From assembly GCA_030610945.1 (NCBI GenBank), contig JAUWQV010000003.1:1-64000 (forward strand): a stretch of DNA of 64,000 bases, given 5' to 3'. The DNA is from Methanocellales archaeon (lineage in GTDB: Archaea; Halobacteriota; UBA148; JAUWXC01). Below the pieces are notes generated by a model. The model saw only the letters and a list, made by a program, of their open reading frames with translations. It was not told where the DNA came from and ran no database searches. The translations under genes were made by a program, and so were the position numbers. Shown piece after piece: positions 36,445 to 44,393 of the stretch (the stretch's first letter is position 1; every line of letters starts with the position of its first letter).

Positions 36445-37371
36445 ATGCGTTTACCAGATGCACAGGCAAGACACCCAGATGTTCTGATTGACCTGACAAG
36501 AGTGGGCGTCACCAACGTGAAGAAACTTGTAGAGGTCGCCAGAGAAGGAAAGAGGCCGGTCATTCTAATTTCCACATTTGATGTATTTGTGGACCTGCCT
36601 TCTGATAGGAAGGGTGCCAACCTCTCACGTAATTTTGAGGCGATCGATGAGGTACTGGAAGAAGCGATAGCCGCGCCAGTTTATGAGATTGAAGAACTCT
36701 GCAGCGAGGTGGCGCGCCGCCTGCTTAATCGGCACGAGTATGCTTCTAAGGCAGAGGTAAGAATGAGGAGCGAATACATCATCAAGCACCAAACACCCAA
36801 GACGAAAACTAAATGCCAGGAAGTGGTGAAGATCTTCGCTGGTGCAGTTGCCACCAGGGCAGAGGAGAGTGTCAGAAAGACAGTAGGCGTAGAAGTGGTT
36901 GGCATGACCGCCTGTCCATGCGTGCAGGAAATCATGCGCGAGAAGGCTAAAAACGAATTGCTAGAATTAAACGTACCGGAGGCAGCGATTAACGCATTTC
37001 TCGATAAGATTCCAATGGCCACGCACAATCAGAGGGGGAAAGGGTCAGTATCTATCGAAGTGCATGAAGGGCAGGATGTCAGGATAGAGAAACTGATTGA
37101 GGTAATAAAGAACTCGATGAGCTCACAGATTTATGAATTATTGAAGCGCCCTGATGAAATCTTCGTTGTAGAAAGTGCACACAGAAATCCTAAATTTGCA
37201 GAGGATTGTGTAAGGCTGATGGCACAGATGGTCGTGCAGACGTTCCAAAATCTGCCAGATGAATCCATTGTGACGATTAAACAGACCAACGAGGAGAGCA
37301 TTCATCAGCACGATGTATTTGCAGAGCGCATAGCCACGATGGGCGAGCTCAGGTCAGAGATGTCACAGTAA
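36445..37371 (+). CDS. mptA: GTP cyclohydrolase MptA (type IV)
   Basis: 308 residues of the GCYH-IB/MptA family: [45 protein letters not shown] with the metal Cys, and [12 protein letters not shown] with the metal His. It opens GTP to 7,8-dihydroneopterin 2',3'-cyclic phosphate, the first step toward methanopterin (and archaeosine precursors). ATG 36445 lies just after the PhoU-like stop. The enzyme fits an organism using tetrahydromethanopterin. Confidence 0.95.
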   Translation: MRLPDAQARHPDVLIDLTRVGVTNVKKLVEVAREGKRPVILISTFDVFVDLPSDRKGANLSRNFEAIDEVLEEAIAAPVYEIEELCSEVARRLLNRHEYASKAEVRMRSEYIIKHQTPKTKTKCQEVVKIFAGAVATRAEESVRKTVGVEVVGMTACPCVQEIMREKAKNELLELNVPEAAINAFLDKIPMATHNQRGKGSVSIEVHEGQDVRIEKLIEVIKNSMSSQIYELLKRPDEIFVVESAHRNPKFAEDCVRLMAQMVVQTFQNLPDESIVTIKQTNEESIHQHDVFAERIATMGELRSEMSQ

Positions 37372-37497
37372 CTAAATGAGCCAACAGAATGATACCGGGT
37401 GCTCTCTCAAACATCTCCAGAATTCAAGATTTTAAAAAGGATGTGTCAAAAATAAAATGATAGGTATTTTATACATGGTGCGATAAGTAGGAACTAT

Positions 37498-38211
37498 ATG
37501 GCCGAATACAAACTTGGAGTATCAGAGCTGGACAAAATTCTCGGCGATGTCAGGGGTGGGTCGAACATAATGCTGATAGGTCCGGCAATGTGCAAGAAGG
37601 ATTCTCTGGTTTACGACATTGTACATGCAAGCCTTCTCCATGGAGAGAATGTCATCCTCGTGACGACAGAGGAAACAGGTAGCGGCATATTGAAATGGTT
37701 TAAACAACACGAGCTGGGGATAAACAGAGGGCAGCTTGGGATTGTGGACTGTGTCTCGACCTCGCTTGGTATAAGGGTCTCGGATACGGAAAACATAAAG
37801 ATGGCACCCAGCCCATTGGACCTAACTGGAATTGGAATTAAAATAAGTGAGTTCTTAAGGCAATTTAATGGGAGTGGAAAGCAAAAAACAAGATTAATTA
37901 TCAACTCCATATCGACGATACTGATGTATTCCAATTTACAAACTGTTTTTAGATTCCTGCATGTTTTCACAGGCCGGATTAAAGCTGCAGATGCTATTGG
38001 CATCTACGTGCTCGAGAACGGTATGCACGACGATAAAACCGTTGCAACGCTCAAGAAATTGTTTGACGGTGTGATTGAAATCAAAGAAGAAAATGACGAA
38101 TTCTTCATCAAGGCAATGGGATTAGGGGCGAAGCCAACCGGATGGATTGAGTACAATGTCGATAGAGCGGAAAGCATGCTGCAGACTACGCGTAGCTTAA
38201 ACAAAGTGTAA
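37498..38211 (+). CDS. KaiC/RAD55-like ATPase-fold protein 1 with degenerate P-loop
   Basis: 237 residues of the RecA superfamily: LGVSELDKILGDVRGGSNIMLIGPAMCKKDSL at the N-terminus, VILVTTEE, a Walker B-like RLIINSISTIL, and a C-terminal beta region (FDGVIEIKEENDEFFIKAMGLG). The Walker A reads GPAMCKKD: the glycine before Lys and the following Ser/Thr are both missing, so ATP hydrolysis is doubtful. A paralogue lies at 41322-42041. Related single-domain KaiC-like proteins include ArlH and haloarchaeal signal proteins; no partner genes of either are present. Confidence 0.8.
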   Translation: MAEYKLGVSELDKILGDVRGGSNIMLIGPAMCKKDSLVYDIVHASLLHGENVILVTTEETGSGILKWFKQHELGINRGQLGIVDCVSTSLGIRVSDTENIKMAPSPLDLTGIGIKISEFLRQFNGSGKQKTRLIINSISTILMYSNLQTVFRFLHVFTGRIKAADAIGIYVLENGMHDDKTVATLKKLFDGVIEIKEENDEFFIKAMGLGAKPTGWIEYNVDRAESMLQTTRSLNKV

Positions 38212-38252
38212 GCGTGGCGTGTCGCGTGTCACTGACCAATGAATTTGTTTAG
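38209..38252 (+). pseudogene. vestige of a RAM-domain gene start after ATPase 1
   Basis: The DNA right after ATPase 1 (TAAGCGTGGCGTGTCGCGTG...) matches 42011-42045, where it is both the end of ATPase 2 and the start of the RAM-domain gene. Here the frame opened by GTG 38214 reads only 12 residues before a stop. So the downstream gene existed in the ancestral unit and was lost in this copy. Confidence 0.5.
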
Positions 38253-38413
38253 ATGTAAATATGCCTCCTTCTTCCTTAACAATCATCTTCTTCATGATCA
38301 CATTCGATGGGAAGAGACCATAGGCCCAGCAAGGGCAGATGTGCCACATTAACTTTATACATCATGGTTCACTATAAAAGTCTGGATAGAAAAGAACTCA
38401 GGACGTAATAGAG

Positions 38414-38635
38414 ATGAAGAGAACATTTAGTGTTGTTGTAGAGAGAGATGAAGATAGATATTATGTTGCCTCAGTTCCAGAGCTCCCAGGCTGTCACACT
38501 CAAGCTAAAACTTTAGATGGATTAATTCGACGCATAAAAGAGGCCATACTATTATACCTCGACGTAGAGAAAGAAGCAAAGGATATCATCACAGAATTTG
38601 TCGGTGTCCAACTGGTAGAGGTAAATGAAGCTTAA
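38414..38635 (+). CDS. hicB: HicB-family antitoxin
   Basis: 73 residues: FSVVVERDEDRYYVASVPELPGCHTQAKTLDGLIRRIKEAILLYLD is the HicB core. First gene of a hicB-hicA pair overlapping by 11 bp. ACTATAAAAG about 38 bp upstream serves as TATA box. It is related to the 8911-9132 antitoxin but clearly diverged. Confidence 0.92.
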   Translation: MKRTFSVVVERDEDRYYVASVPELPGCHTQAKTLDGLIRRIKEAILLYLDVEKEAKDIITEFVGVQLVEVNEA

Positions 38636-38855
38636 ACCTCTTCCTCCAGGCAAACTTATCAAAATTTTAGAGAAGATAGGCTTTCAGAGAATGAGACAGA
38701 AGGGAGGTCATGTGTTTCTTAAACATCCTGATGGGAGAACCACCGTAGTACCAGTTCATAGAGGAGAAGAAATTGGAAGAGGCTTGCTGAGAAAAATTAT
38801 TAAAGACACTAGGCTCACAAGAGAGGAATTTTTGGAACTTGTTGAGGATACATAG
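38625..38855 (+). CDS. hicA: HicA-family mRNA interferase toxin
   Basis: 76 residues: PPGKLIKILEKIGFQRMRQKGGHVFLKHPDGRTTVVPVHRGEEIGRGLLRKIIKD, with the catalytic His in KGGH. Complete and apparently active. Its counterpart at 8673-8918 shares the layout. In the second island it lies between ATPase 1 and the exported proteins. Confidence 0.93.
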   Translation: MKLKPLPPGKLIKILEKIGFQRMRQKGGHVFLKHPDGRTTVVPVHRGEEIGRGLLRKIIKDTRLTREEFLELVEDT

Positions 38856-39369
38856 CACTCTTCTCAAGGACGTCTATTCTTCAGATAAAGATTAATCCAC
38901 GAAAAATATCGCAATAGTTAAAGCTCCATGACCATTATGATAGATGAATATGAACACATATTGTGTTCGATAGTATACAATTTTTGCTCAACAGAAACAA
39001 GTCTTTACGTTTTTGAATGGTAGAGTTTGACGTTCAGAAGTACTGAAAATAAAAATATCAAAAGATTTATATCTAAGTAATAGGTAAAATAATAAATGTC
39101 TGAGGGGATGGAAAAGTAAAAACGGTCGTTGAACTTCAGATCTAATTTTGGGATGGGTTGGATCAGGTTGAAGTATCCTCCTAGGAAGGGGTTGAGTATG
39201 AGTGAGGAAACTTTGAAAGAATGTAATTTGGATTGTGAATGTCAGATTGAAGGAATTTGTTGTGTAGATGTGCGTGAAAGTGGTAGCTCCTGCGAGGCTC
39301 GAAACCTGCAAGGGCAATACCCGTCCTAACGGATTAAAGGACGGAGTAACAAAATGGAGGAAAAAAATA
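38856..39369 (+). other. 514-bp gene-poor leader before an exported-protein gene
   Basis: Mostly AT-rich with no convincing gene. AGATTTATATC (about 39062-39072) is a TATA candidate. From there a leader of about 300 nt runs to the GTG at 39370. It holds a short Cys-rich frame (ATG 39198, 42 codons: TLKECNLDCECQIEGICCVD...) and a hairpin, CCGTCC (39321-39326) with GGACGG (39339-39344) and a 12-nt loop, 25 nt before the start. The hairpin and flanking CTGCGAGGCTCGAAACCTGC may be a regulatory RNA or the worn 3' end of an IS605-type tnpB; neither is proven. Confidence 0.4.
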
Positions 39370-40293
39370 GTGAACATAAAAGAGAAGAAGATAAACGCAT
39401 TCGGCAGGTCGATTTCGGCGATAGCGGTCGTCCTGATGCTACTCACGACAGGGATTGCGGGAGCGGCATTGGTGTCAGTCTACTTCACGACGGCAGGGAC
39501 TGTAAACGTTTCTGCGCCGTTAAGTGTCAGCCCAACAACCTATGAGGTGCCTTTAGTGGCAGGTAATACACACGAGGTAACACTTGAAGTAACCAACAGC
39601 GCAGATGTGGCGATACCCGCCAATTTGGTGACAGTAGCATCAGATGACATCTCTGTAACATACTTAGATGCAAATCGTGTGCCAATAGTACATCCAGTAG
39701 CAATTATGCCAGGAACCACAACAATATATGCACACATAGAACTAAGACCAGACCTTACAGGAGACGACTATGTAATCACAACAACGGCAGTACCAGTAGC
39801 AAATCGCAAAGCACTCATTCTTGAGAACAAAGACCCAGCAGATGCATGGAATATCATAGACGACAATAGAGTTGCAACATTGATATACAATCCACGTGGC
39901 AATAATTTCAACTACGCATTGATTGGCTCTGGTCTTGAGCCTAACACTGAATACAGTCTAATCTACTATGCAGACAAAGCAGAAAGATTTACGTACTGGG
40001 GTGGCGACAACCCAGGTGCACTAATCGGAATTGGAACAACTACTACTAACGGAAACCTTGCTATGGATGGCAGCATAAACCTTAACATGAACCTTCCGTG
40101 CCCACCAGATGCAAACATAGACGGAGTAGACTACACAATAGAGGACGGATACAGTAACGCACATGGTGCAAAGTTGTGGCTCGTACCATCATCTGATTAC
40201 AATGAAGGCGAAAAGAGAGTAACAGTATATAACCCAACCGACTATCTCTTCGAGACAGACCTAATCAGCTACACCGACACGAACATAAATTAA
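39370..40293 (+). CDS. exported beta-rich surface protein (TasA/SipW-type-like)
   Basis: 307 residues. A signal sequence (KKINAFGRSISAIAVVLMLLTTGIAGA, about 6-32) is followed by ALVSVYFTTAGTVNVSAPLSVSP, recalling the start of mature TasA/camelysin-type fibre proteins. Then an Ig-like domain (THEVTLEVTNSADVAIPANLVTVASDD) and a domain with NTEYSLIYYADK, like DUF-type surface modules. No C-terminal anchor. GTG start 39370 has TGGAGG 10 bp before; upstream frames are noise. It could form filaments or a matrix outside the cell; the TasA link is a weak inference. Confidence 0.6.
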   Translation: MNIKEKKINAFGRSISAIAVVLMLLTTGIAGAALVSVYFTTAGTVNVSAPLSVSPTTYEVPLVAGNTHEVTLEVTNSADVAIPANLVTVASDDISVTYLDANRVPIVHPVAIMPGTTTIYAHIELRPDLTGDDYVITTTAVPVANRKALILENKDPADAWNIIDDNRVATLIYNPRGNNFNYALIGSGLEPNTEYSLIYYADKAERFTYWGGDNPGALIGIGTTTTNGNLAMDGSINLNMNLPCPPDANIDGVDYTIEDGYSNAHGAKLWLVPSSDYNEGEKRVTVYNPTDYLFETDLISYTDTNIN

Positions 40294-40298
40294 ACAAT

Positions 40299-40330
40299 GA
40301 AGGGGTTTACGCCCCTTCCCATTTTATTTG
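40299..40330 (+). terminator. hairpin terminator after the exported-protein gene
   Basis: GAAGGGG (40299-40305) pairs perfectly with CCCCTTC (40312-40318) around a 6-nt loop, followed by a T-rich run (CATTTTATTTG). It begins 6 bp after the stop codon and separates the two surface-protein genes. Confidence 0.6.
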
Positions 40331-40372
40331 TTCCCTGCTCGGTTGAAATCCAAGAGGGGGCGGGAGAAGAAA

Positions 40373-41020
40373 ATGAAAAAAACGATCGCAGTCGGAATCG
40401 TGTCACTGTTGCTGCTGAGCGGTATCGCCGCATCCGCAGAGGACTGGGTGATACAAGGATTCCCGAATCAGATGACTGCTGGTTCAACTTACGAGGCATA
40501 TTACACGTTCGAGAGTACACCTAACATTCCAATACAAGTCAACCTAACTATTTCAAACTCACAGTTAAATGAGAGTGGAGAATGGCTCGTCAATATCACA
40601 ATAGATGGCAACGAAACTAATTGCACCGAGGTCAGTGCGGGCAATTTCAGCACAGGTGAATGCGATATTGAAGCAAGAGAGCACGACCTCAGGATAAGCG
40701 TATCATCGCTACCTAACATCCTGCCAGATACATACGACATTACTGTTGAGATATGGTCATCGAAAGTCATGGTCTATTCGGACATCACACACGTTGGGGG
40801 CGGAGGGGGTCGTAGGGCGACGCCAACGCCGAGTCCGACGCCTACCGTAACACCAACGATAACTCCAACCGTCACGCCTACAGTAATACCCACGCCAACA
40901 CCAATACCCACACCTACACCAGTACCAGTGACGGTCTTCGGAATGAGGGTTCCAGGCTTTGAAGCCGTATTTGCGATACTCGGATTACTGGCAGTGGCAT
41001 ATCTGATGAGAAGAAGATGA
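40373..41020 (+). CDS. PGF-CTERM surface glycoprotein
   Basis: 215 residues. Signal peptide (MKKTIAVGIVSLLLLSGIAASA), a beta-sandwich domain rich in N-glycosylation sequons (NLT, NES, NIT, NET, NCT, NFS), a GGGGG turn, a Thr/Pro linker of about 45 residues (TPTPSPTPTVTP repeats), then VPGFEAVFAILGLLAVAYLMRRR. The last part is the PGF-CTERM signal cut by archaeosortase A and lipid-linked to the membrane. ATG 40373 after GGGAGAAG. Dead copies of the same ending lie at 5375-5642 and 44241-44327. Confidence 0.92.
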   Translation: MKKTIAVGIVSLLLLSGIAASAEDWVIQGFPNQMTAGSTYEAYYTFESTPNIPIQVNLTISNSQLNESGEWLVNITIDGNETNCTEVSAGNFSTGECDIEAREHDLRISVSSLPNILPDTYDITVEIWSSKVMVYSDITHVGGGGGRRATPTPSPTPTVTPTITPTVTPTVIPTPTPIPTPTPVPVTVFGMRVPGFEAVFAILGLLAVAYLMRRR

Positions 41021-41196
41021 CCAGGAAGAAGATAACAAGGCCATACCCTTCTCGGGTAACGCTGCCCGCCTTCAACGCCAGCCTGCGAATCTGATGAATC
41101 AACCGATTAAGGGGGGCAAGTAATACATGCATGACGGCAAGATAGCAAAAAGGGTTTCGGGGAGCATCCTCAAGGTTGGCGTTATAGTTTTAGTGA

Positions 41197-41325
41197 ACGG
41201 TCTACTATCCAGGAGACGATTTCTACTCAGTCTGGGAGATGGAGCCATGTCATGGATACTGGCTCTACATGACGGCGGACGGTGTTATCATTCCTCCAGC
41301 GAGTCAACGTGAAGAGGTGGTATGA
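41197..41325 (+). pseudogene. C-terminal fragment of a lost exported protein
   Basis: After a TGA at 41194 one frame reads VYYPGDDFYSVWEME...GYWLYMTADGVIIPP...EEVV and stops at 41323-41325, overlapping the next ATG. The pattern GYW-h-YMTADG-h-h-h-P is familiar from C-termini of archaeal secreted and S-layer-like proteins. No start or N-terminal part is left. The 61-residue frame at 41127-41312 overlaps it in another phase and is probably not a gene. Confidence 0.5.
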
Positions 41326-42041
41326 ACAAATACAGGCTTGGAATAACGGAACTGGATAAAGTCTTAGGTGAAATAGAGAGCGGATCAAACATACTGCTGA
41401 TCGGACCGGCGATGTGCGGGAAAAATGCCCTGGTTTACGACATTTTGTGTGCAGGCCTCATCAATGGAGAGGGTAGCATCCTCGTGACGACGGAAGAGAT
41501 GGGTGGGAGCGTGCTCAAACAATTTAAACAAGACGAGCTGGATACGAGCATGATGCGAGTGGGAATTGTAGATTGCGTCTCGACCTTGCTGGGGATTGAA
41601 GTCGCAGATGTGGAAAACGTAAGGATGGCTACCAGCCCGTTGGACATAACCGGAATTGGCGTCAAGATAAGCCAGTTTTTTGAGCAGTTTCATATGAGAG
41701 ACCGCGTCCAGAAAACGAGGCTAATCGTTAACTCCCTGTCAACGATGTTGATGTACTCCAACCTACAGACCGTCTTCAGGTTTTTACACGTTTTCACAGG
41801 CCGGATTAAAGCTGCAGATGCTATTGGTATCTACGTGCTCGAAGCCGGTATGCATGATGATAGGACGGTTGCGACGCTCAAACCATTGTTCGACGGTGTA
41901 ATCGAGATAGGGGAAGAGGGCGATCAATTCTTTATCAGGGTAAAGATGGGAGCGAAGCCAACCGAGTGGATAGGGTACGATATCGATAGGACGAAAAACG
42001 TGACGCAACTTAAGCGTGGTGTGTCGCGTGTCAGTCGATGA
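41322..42041 (+). CDS. KaiC/RAD55-like ATPase-fold protein 2
   Basis: 239 residues, about the same length as and clearly paralogous to 37498-38211. Walker A is GPAMCGKN: the GK is kept but the Ser/Thr that ligates magnesium is Asn. Walker B-like RLIVNSLSTML. A stretch of 53 bp (41790-41842) matches the paralogue at 52 positions while the rest is much more diverged. Its 3' end overlaps the RAM-domain gene, suggesting joint translation. Role unknown; a nucleotide-sensing or assembly scaffold role is an inference. Confidence 0.8.
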   Translation: MNKYRLGITELDKVLGEIESGSNILLIGPAMCGKNALVYDILCAGLINGEGSILVTTEEMGGSVLKQFKQDELDTSMMRVGIVDCVSTLLGIEVADVENVRMATSPLDITGIGVKISQFFEQFHMRDRVQKTRLIVNSLSTMLMYSNLQTVFRFLHVFTGRIKAADAIGIYVLEAGMHDDRTVATLKPLFDGVIEIGEEGDQFFIRVKMGAKPTEWIGYDIDRTKNVTQLKRGVSRVSR

Positions 42042-42309
42042 ATCCCCTATTCAAACATTTCTTCTAGTCAAGATTGGTGAGAATAACGATGTCGACGAGG
42101 TATGTAGAATGATTGCAGAGGTTCACGAGGTGTCCTCGGCAGTTCATAAGGTGTTAGGACACTACGACCTCCTTGTCGAATGTGCTGGCGACACCAAACA
42201 CATTGAAGAGAAGATAGTAAATCCATTGACAGAAAGGCAGAATATCATTCATTCCCTGGTCGATATCAATTCATTAAATTTGGCATATGAATTTATTGAG
42301 AATCCATAA
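42028..42309 (+). CDS. stand-alone Lrp/AsnC-type (RAM) ligand-binding domain protein
   Basis: 93 residues. FLLVKIGENNDVDEVCRMIAEVHEVSSAVHKVLGHYDLLVECAGDTKHIEEKIVNPLTERQNIIHSLVDI follows the beta-alpha-beta-beta-alpha-beta RAM domain, with the GxYDL turn, of Lrp/AsnC regulators, but without the DNA-binding HTH. Such proteins bind small effectors and form rings. It overlaps ATPase 2 by 14 bp. Several GTG codons (42016, 42019, 42028) could start it; 42028 gives the family's usual length. Confidence 0.75.
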   Translation: MSVDESPIQTFLLVKIGENNDVDEVCRMIAEVHEVSSAVHKVLGHYDLLVECAGDTKHIEEKIVNPLTERQNIIHSLVDINSLNLAYEFIENP

Positions 42310-42445
42310 GCTATGAAAGAACCTTGTTCTGAGATGAAATCTGATAAAGGCACGGATTGGAAAAGACTTTAATCTGTTCAAGATGTTAATCGCCTTAAAA
42401 TCGTCAATCGAAAGGCTTAAGTTTTAGAACTTTTTATTATATTCT

Positions 42446-43267
42446 ATGAAAAAACACAAGATTGTGGCAAAAAGTTCAATACGCCATAGGCTTAAACGAA
42501 GTGTATCGAAAAGTGAATTTTCGGTACTTGAAGCGATTCGTTCCTCTAATCTAACAATATTTAGCCCCAGGGATATTGAGAGGCTGATGGGCATAGAAAA
42601 AAGGAAATGCTACCAATTGGTTTATCGGATGAAGCAGAAAGGGCTGATCTCGGAGATCGAAAATGGAAAGTACGTGGTAATTGTGCCACCACCAGAGCCA
42701 GACATCTTGAGCATTGCATCCTATCTGGTTTTTCCGGCATACGTCAGTTTTTGGACTGCCCTTAGTTTCCATGGATACACAGAGCAGTTACCGATGACCA
42801 TTTTCATCGCAACCACAAAGCGAAAGCAAAAAATGGAGTGCCATGGCACGCAAATCAGGTTTGTCACGTTATCGCCATCACGCTTTTTTGGATATGCTGA
42901 AGTGGATGGAATAATCATGGCCGATAAAGAGAAATCGCTCATCGACTCGTTACTGCTGCCAAGGTATGCTGGCGGTATGGTCGAAGTTGCCAAGTGTCTG
43001 TCCAACGCCTGGCGGGACGTCAACGTAAAAACACTCGTTGACTATGTGTTGCGTATGGAAAATAAATCGCTGACCAAGCGGATGGGGTATTTAATAAAAG
43101 TATTAGATTTGCCCATCAAGACATCGCTGATACGTCAATTAAAGGATAACATTGGAAAAGGGTATTCGCTGCTGGATCCATCAGGCCCCAAGGAGGGTGG
43201 CTATGATGAAGAGTGGATGCTAAGGCAAAATATCTCGATCAAACGAATCCGGGAGGCGATATATTGA
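42446..43267 (+). CDS. abiEi: AbiEi-family antitoxin/regulator
   Basis: 273 residues. N-terminal winged helix (SEFSVLEAIRSSNLTIFSPRDIERLMGIEKRKCYQLVYRMKQKGLI) and the AbiEi core (ILSIASYLVFPAYVSFWTALSFHGYTEQLP...IFIATTKRK...ADKEKSLIDSLLLPRYAGG). It represses its operon and neutralises AbiEii. Overlaps the toxin gene by 4 bp. A TTTTTATTATATTC box lies just upstream of the ATG, suggesting a leaderless or short leader. Confidence 0.9.
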   Translation: MKKHKIVAKSSIRHRLKRSVSKSEFSVLEAIRSSNLTIFSPRDIERLMGIEKRKCYQLVYRMKQKGLISEIENGKYVVIVPPPEPDILSIASYLVFPAYVSFWTALSFHGYTEQLPMTIFIATTKRKQKMECHGTQIRFVTLSPSRFFGYAEVDGIIMADKEKSLIDSLLLPRYAGGMVEVAKCLSNAWRDVNVKTLVDYVLRMENKSLTKRMGYLIKVLDLPIKTSLIRQLKDNIGKGYSLLDPSGPKEGGYDEEWMLRQNISIKRIREAIY

Positions 43268-44013
43268 TCACCAAAAGGCAGCTCGCCGAATTTGCGAGAA
43301 AAAATCACATCGGGCAGTATTACCAAGAGAAGGACTATTTGCAAACCACGTTCTTATATGCCATCTATCGCATCACCGATGAGATCGTGTTCAAGGGCGG
43401 TACGTGTCTAAAACTGGCATACAAATACCCACGATTCTCTGAGGATTTGGACTTTAACAGCACCCTTGAGCCCGGGACATTAAAGAAAATGGTACATCAA
43501 GCGCTAAAAAACATCGCACTCCTCGGCATGACGTTCAGCTTCGACAAAGAAGAACTGTTCGAAGAAGCCTATACGGCGAGGATTAGGTTCAAGGGGCCGC
43601 GATTTACCGGGAGCCGGATGTCGACAAATACCATACAAATAGATATCGGTGCACGCGGTGGCTCTATTCAGAAACCGCGATGGGTTCAGATCACGCCCGA
43701 ATATCCAGATGTGCCGACGTTCCTTTTGCTCGCGATGACCAAAGAGGAAATCTTGGCGGAAAAACTCAGGGCACTGTCGATGCGCTCTGCACCCAGAGAC
43801 CTGTTCGATGTTTGGTGTTTGATACAAGACGTTAAGATAAACCACTCGCTATTCGAGGCAAAGTTGTCCTCTGTCGGGTTGAAGCTTGGCAAGTTGAAGT
43901 TTCCGGAAAAAGCTGAATATGAAAGGGACATGAAGAATTTGTTGCCCATGTCACGTGTGCCCGATTATGAGCAGGTGGTGGACGACATAACAAGGGGGAT
44001 AGAACACCCCTAA
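43264..44013 (+). CDS. abiEii: AbiEii-family nucleotidyltransferase toxin
   Basis: 249 residues. FKGGTCLKLAYKYPRFSEDLDFN (about 44-66) is the AbiEii nucleotidyltransferase signature (GGTxLxL..RxSxDLDF). Then AEKLRALSMRSAPRDLFDVWCL. Type IV abortive-infection toxins of this family transfer nucleotides to tRNA. The TTG start at 43264 (TTGA overlap with AbiEi) is preceded by GGGAGGCG; upstream in-frame codons belong to abiEi. Full length. Confidence 0.92.
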   Translation: MITKRQLAEFARKNHIGQYYQEKDYLQTTFLYAIYRITDEIVFKGGTCLKLAYKYPRFSEDLDFNSTLEPGTLKKMVHQALKNIALLGMTFSFDKEELFEEAYTARIRFKGPRFTGSRMSTNTIQIDIGARGGSIQKPRWVQITPEYPDVPTFLLLAMTKEEILAEKLRALSMRSAPRDLFDVWCLIQDVKINHSLFEAKLSSVGLKLGKLKFPEKAEYERDMKNLLPMSRVPDYEQVVDDITRGIEHP

Positions 44014-44240
44014 CATCACTCGCTGAAATGATGTTACACTTCATCTGATACGTGTAAATCGCTTGATCCAGCCGTTCCCTCATATGCAGTTCTGAGTGCT
44101 ATGCATGCTGCCAGTATGATCGGGCCGATGAACATCGTTTCCGCGTCGGCTCCTCGGCAAGTAAAAAATATATGTGATTTACTTTTAAACATAGAATGGA
44201 AACTTAGGTTTTGTTGTTTACAAGTAAAAAAAAGAGTGGG

Positions 44241-44327
44241 ATAACATCCACTCCAACATCATGATTTGAGGCAATCTTTGTGATCATCGGATTGCTGACA
44301 GTGATATATTTAATCAGAAGAAGGTGA
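44241..44327 (+). pseudogene. PGF-CTERM sorting-signal remnant
   Basis: The frame reads ITSTPTS-stop-FEAIFVIIGLLTVIYLIRRR and stops at 44325. It aligns with TPTP-GFEAVFAILGLLAVAYLMRRR at 40.9 kb. The glycine codon of PGF has become TGA. Upstream there is no surface-protein body. The rest of 44014-44393 holds no gene that I can see. Confidence 0.7.
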
Positions 44328-44393
44328 TCTCATCTTAATTTTCCTTTTCTTTTGGAAAAAGGTTATTAGTGAATCTCACACTAGTTGGATAGG

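Noticed and set aside
37498-38211. Circadian KaiC clock protein
   Set aside because: Single domain, altered P-loop and no KaiB; only the fold is shared.
41127-41312. 61-residue ORF before ATPase 2
   Set aside because: Composition is poor and another frame over the same bases shows a recognisable exported-protein tail.
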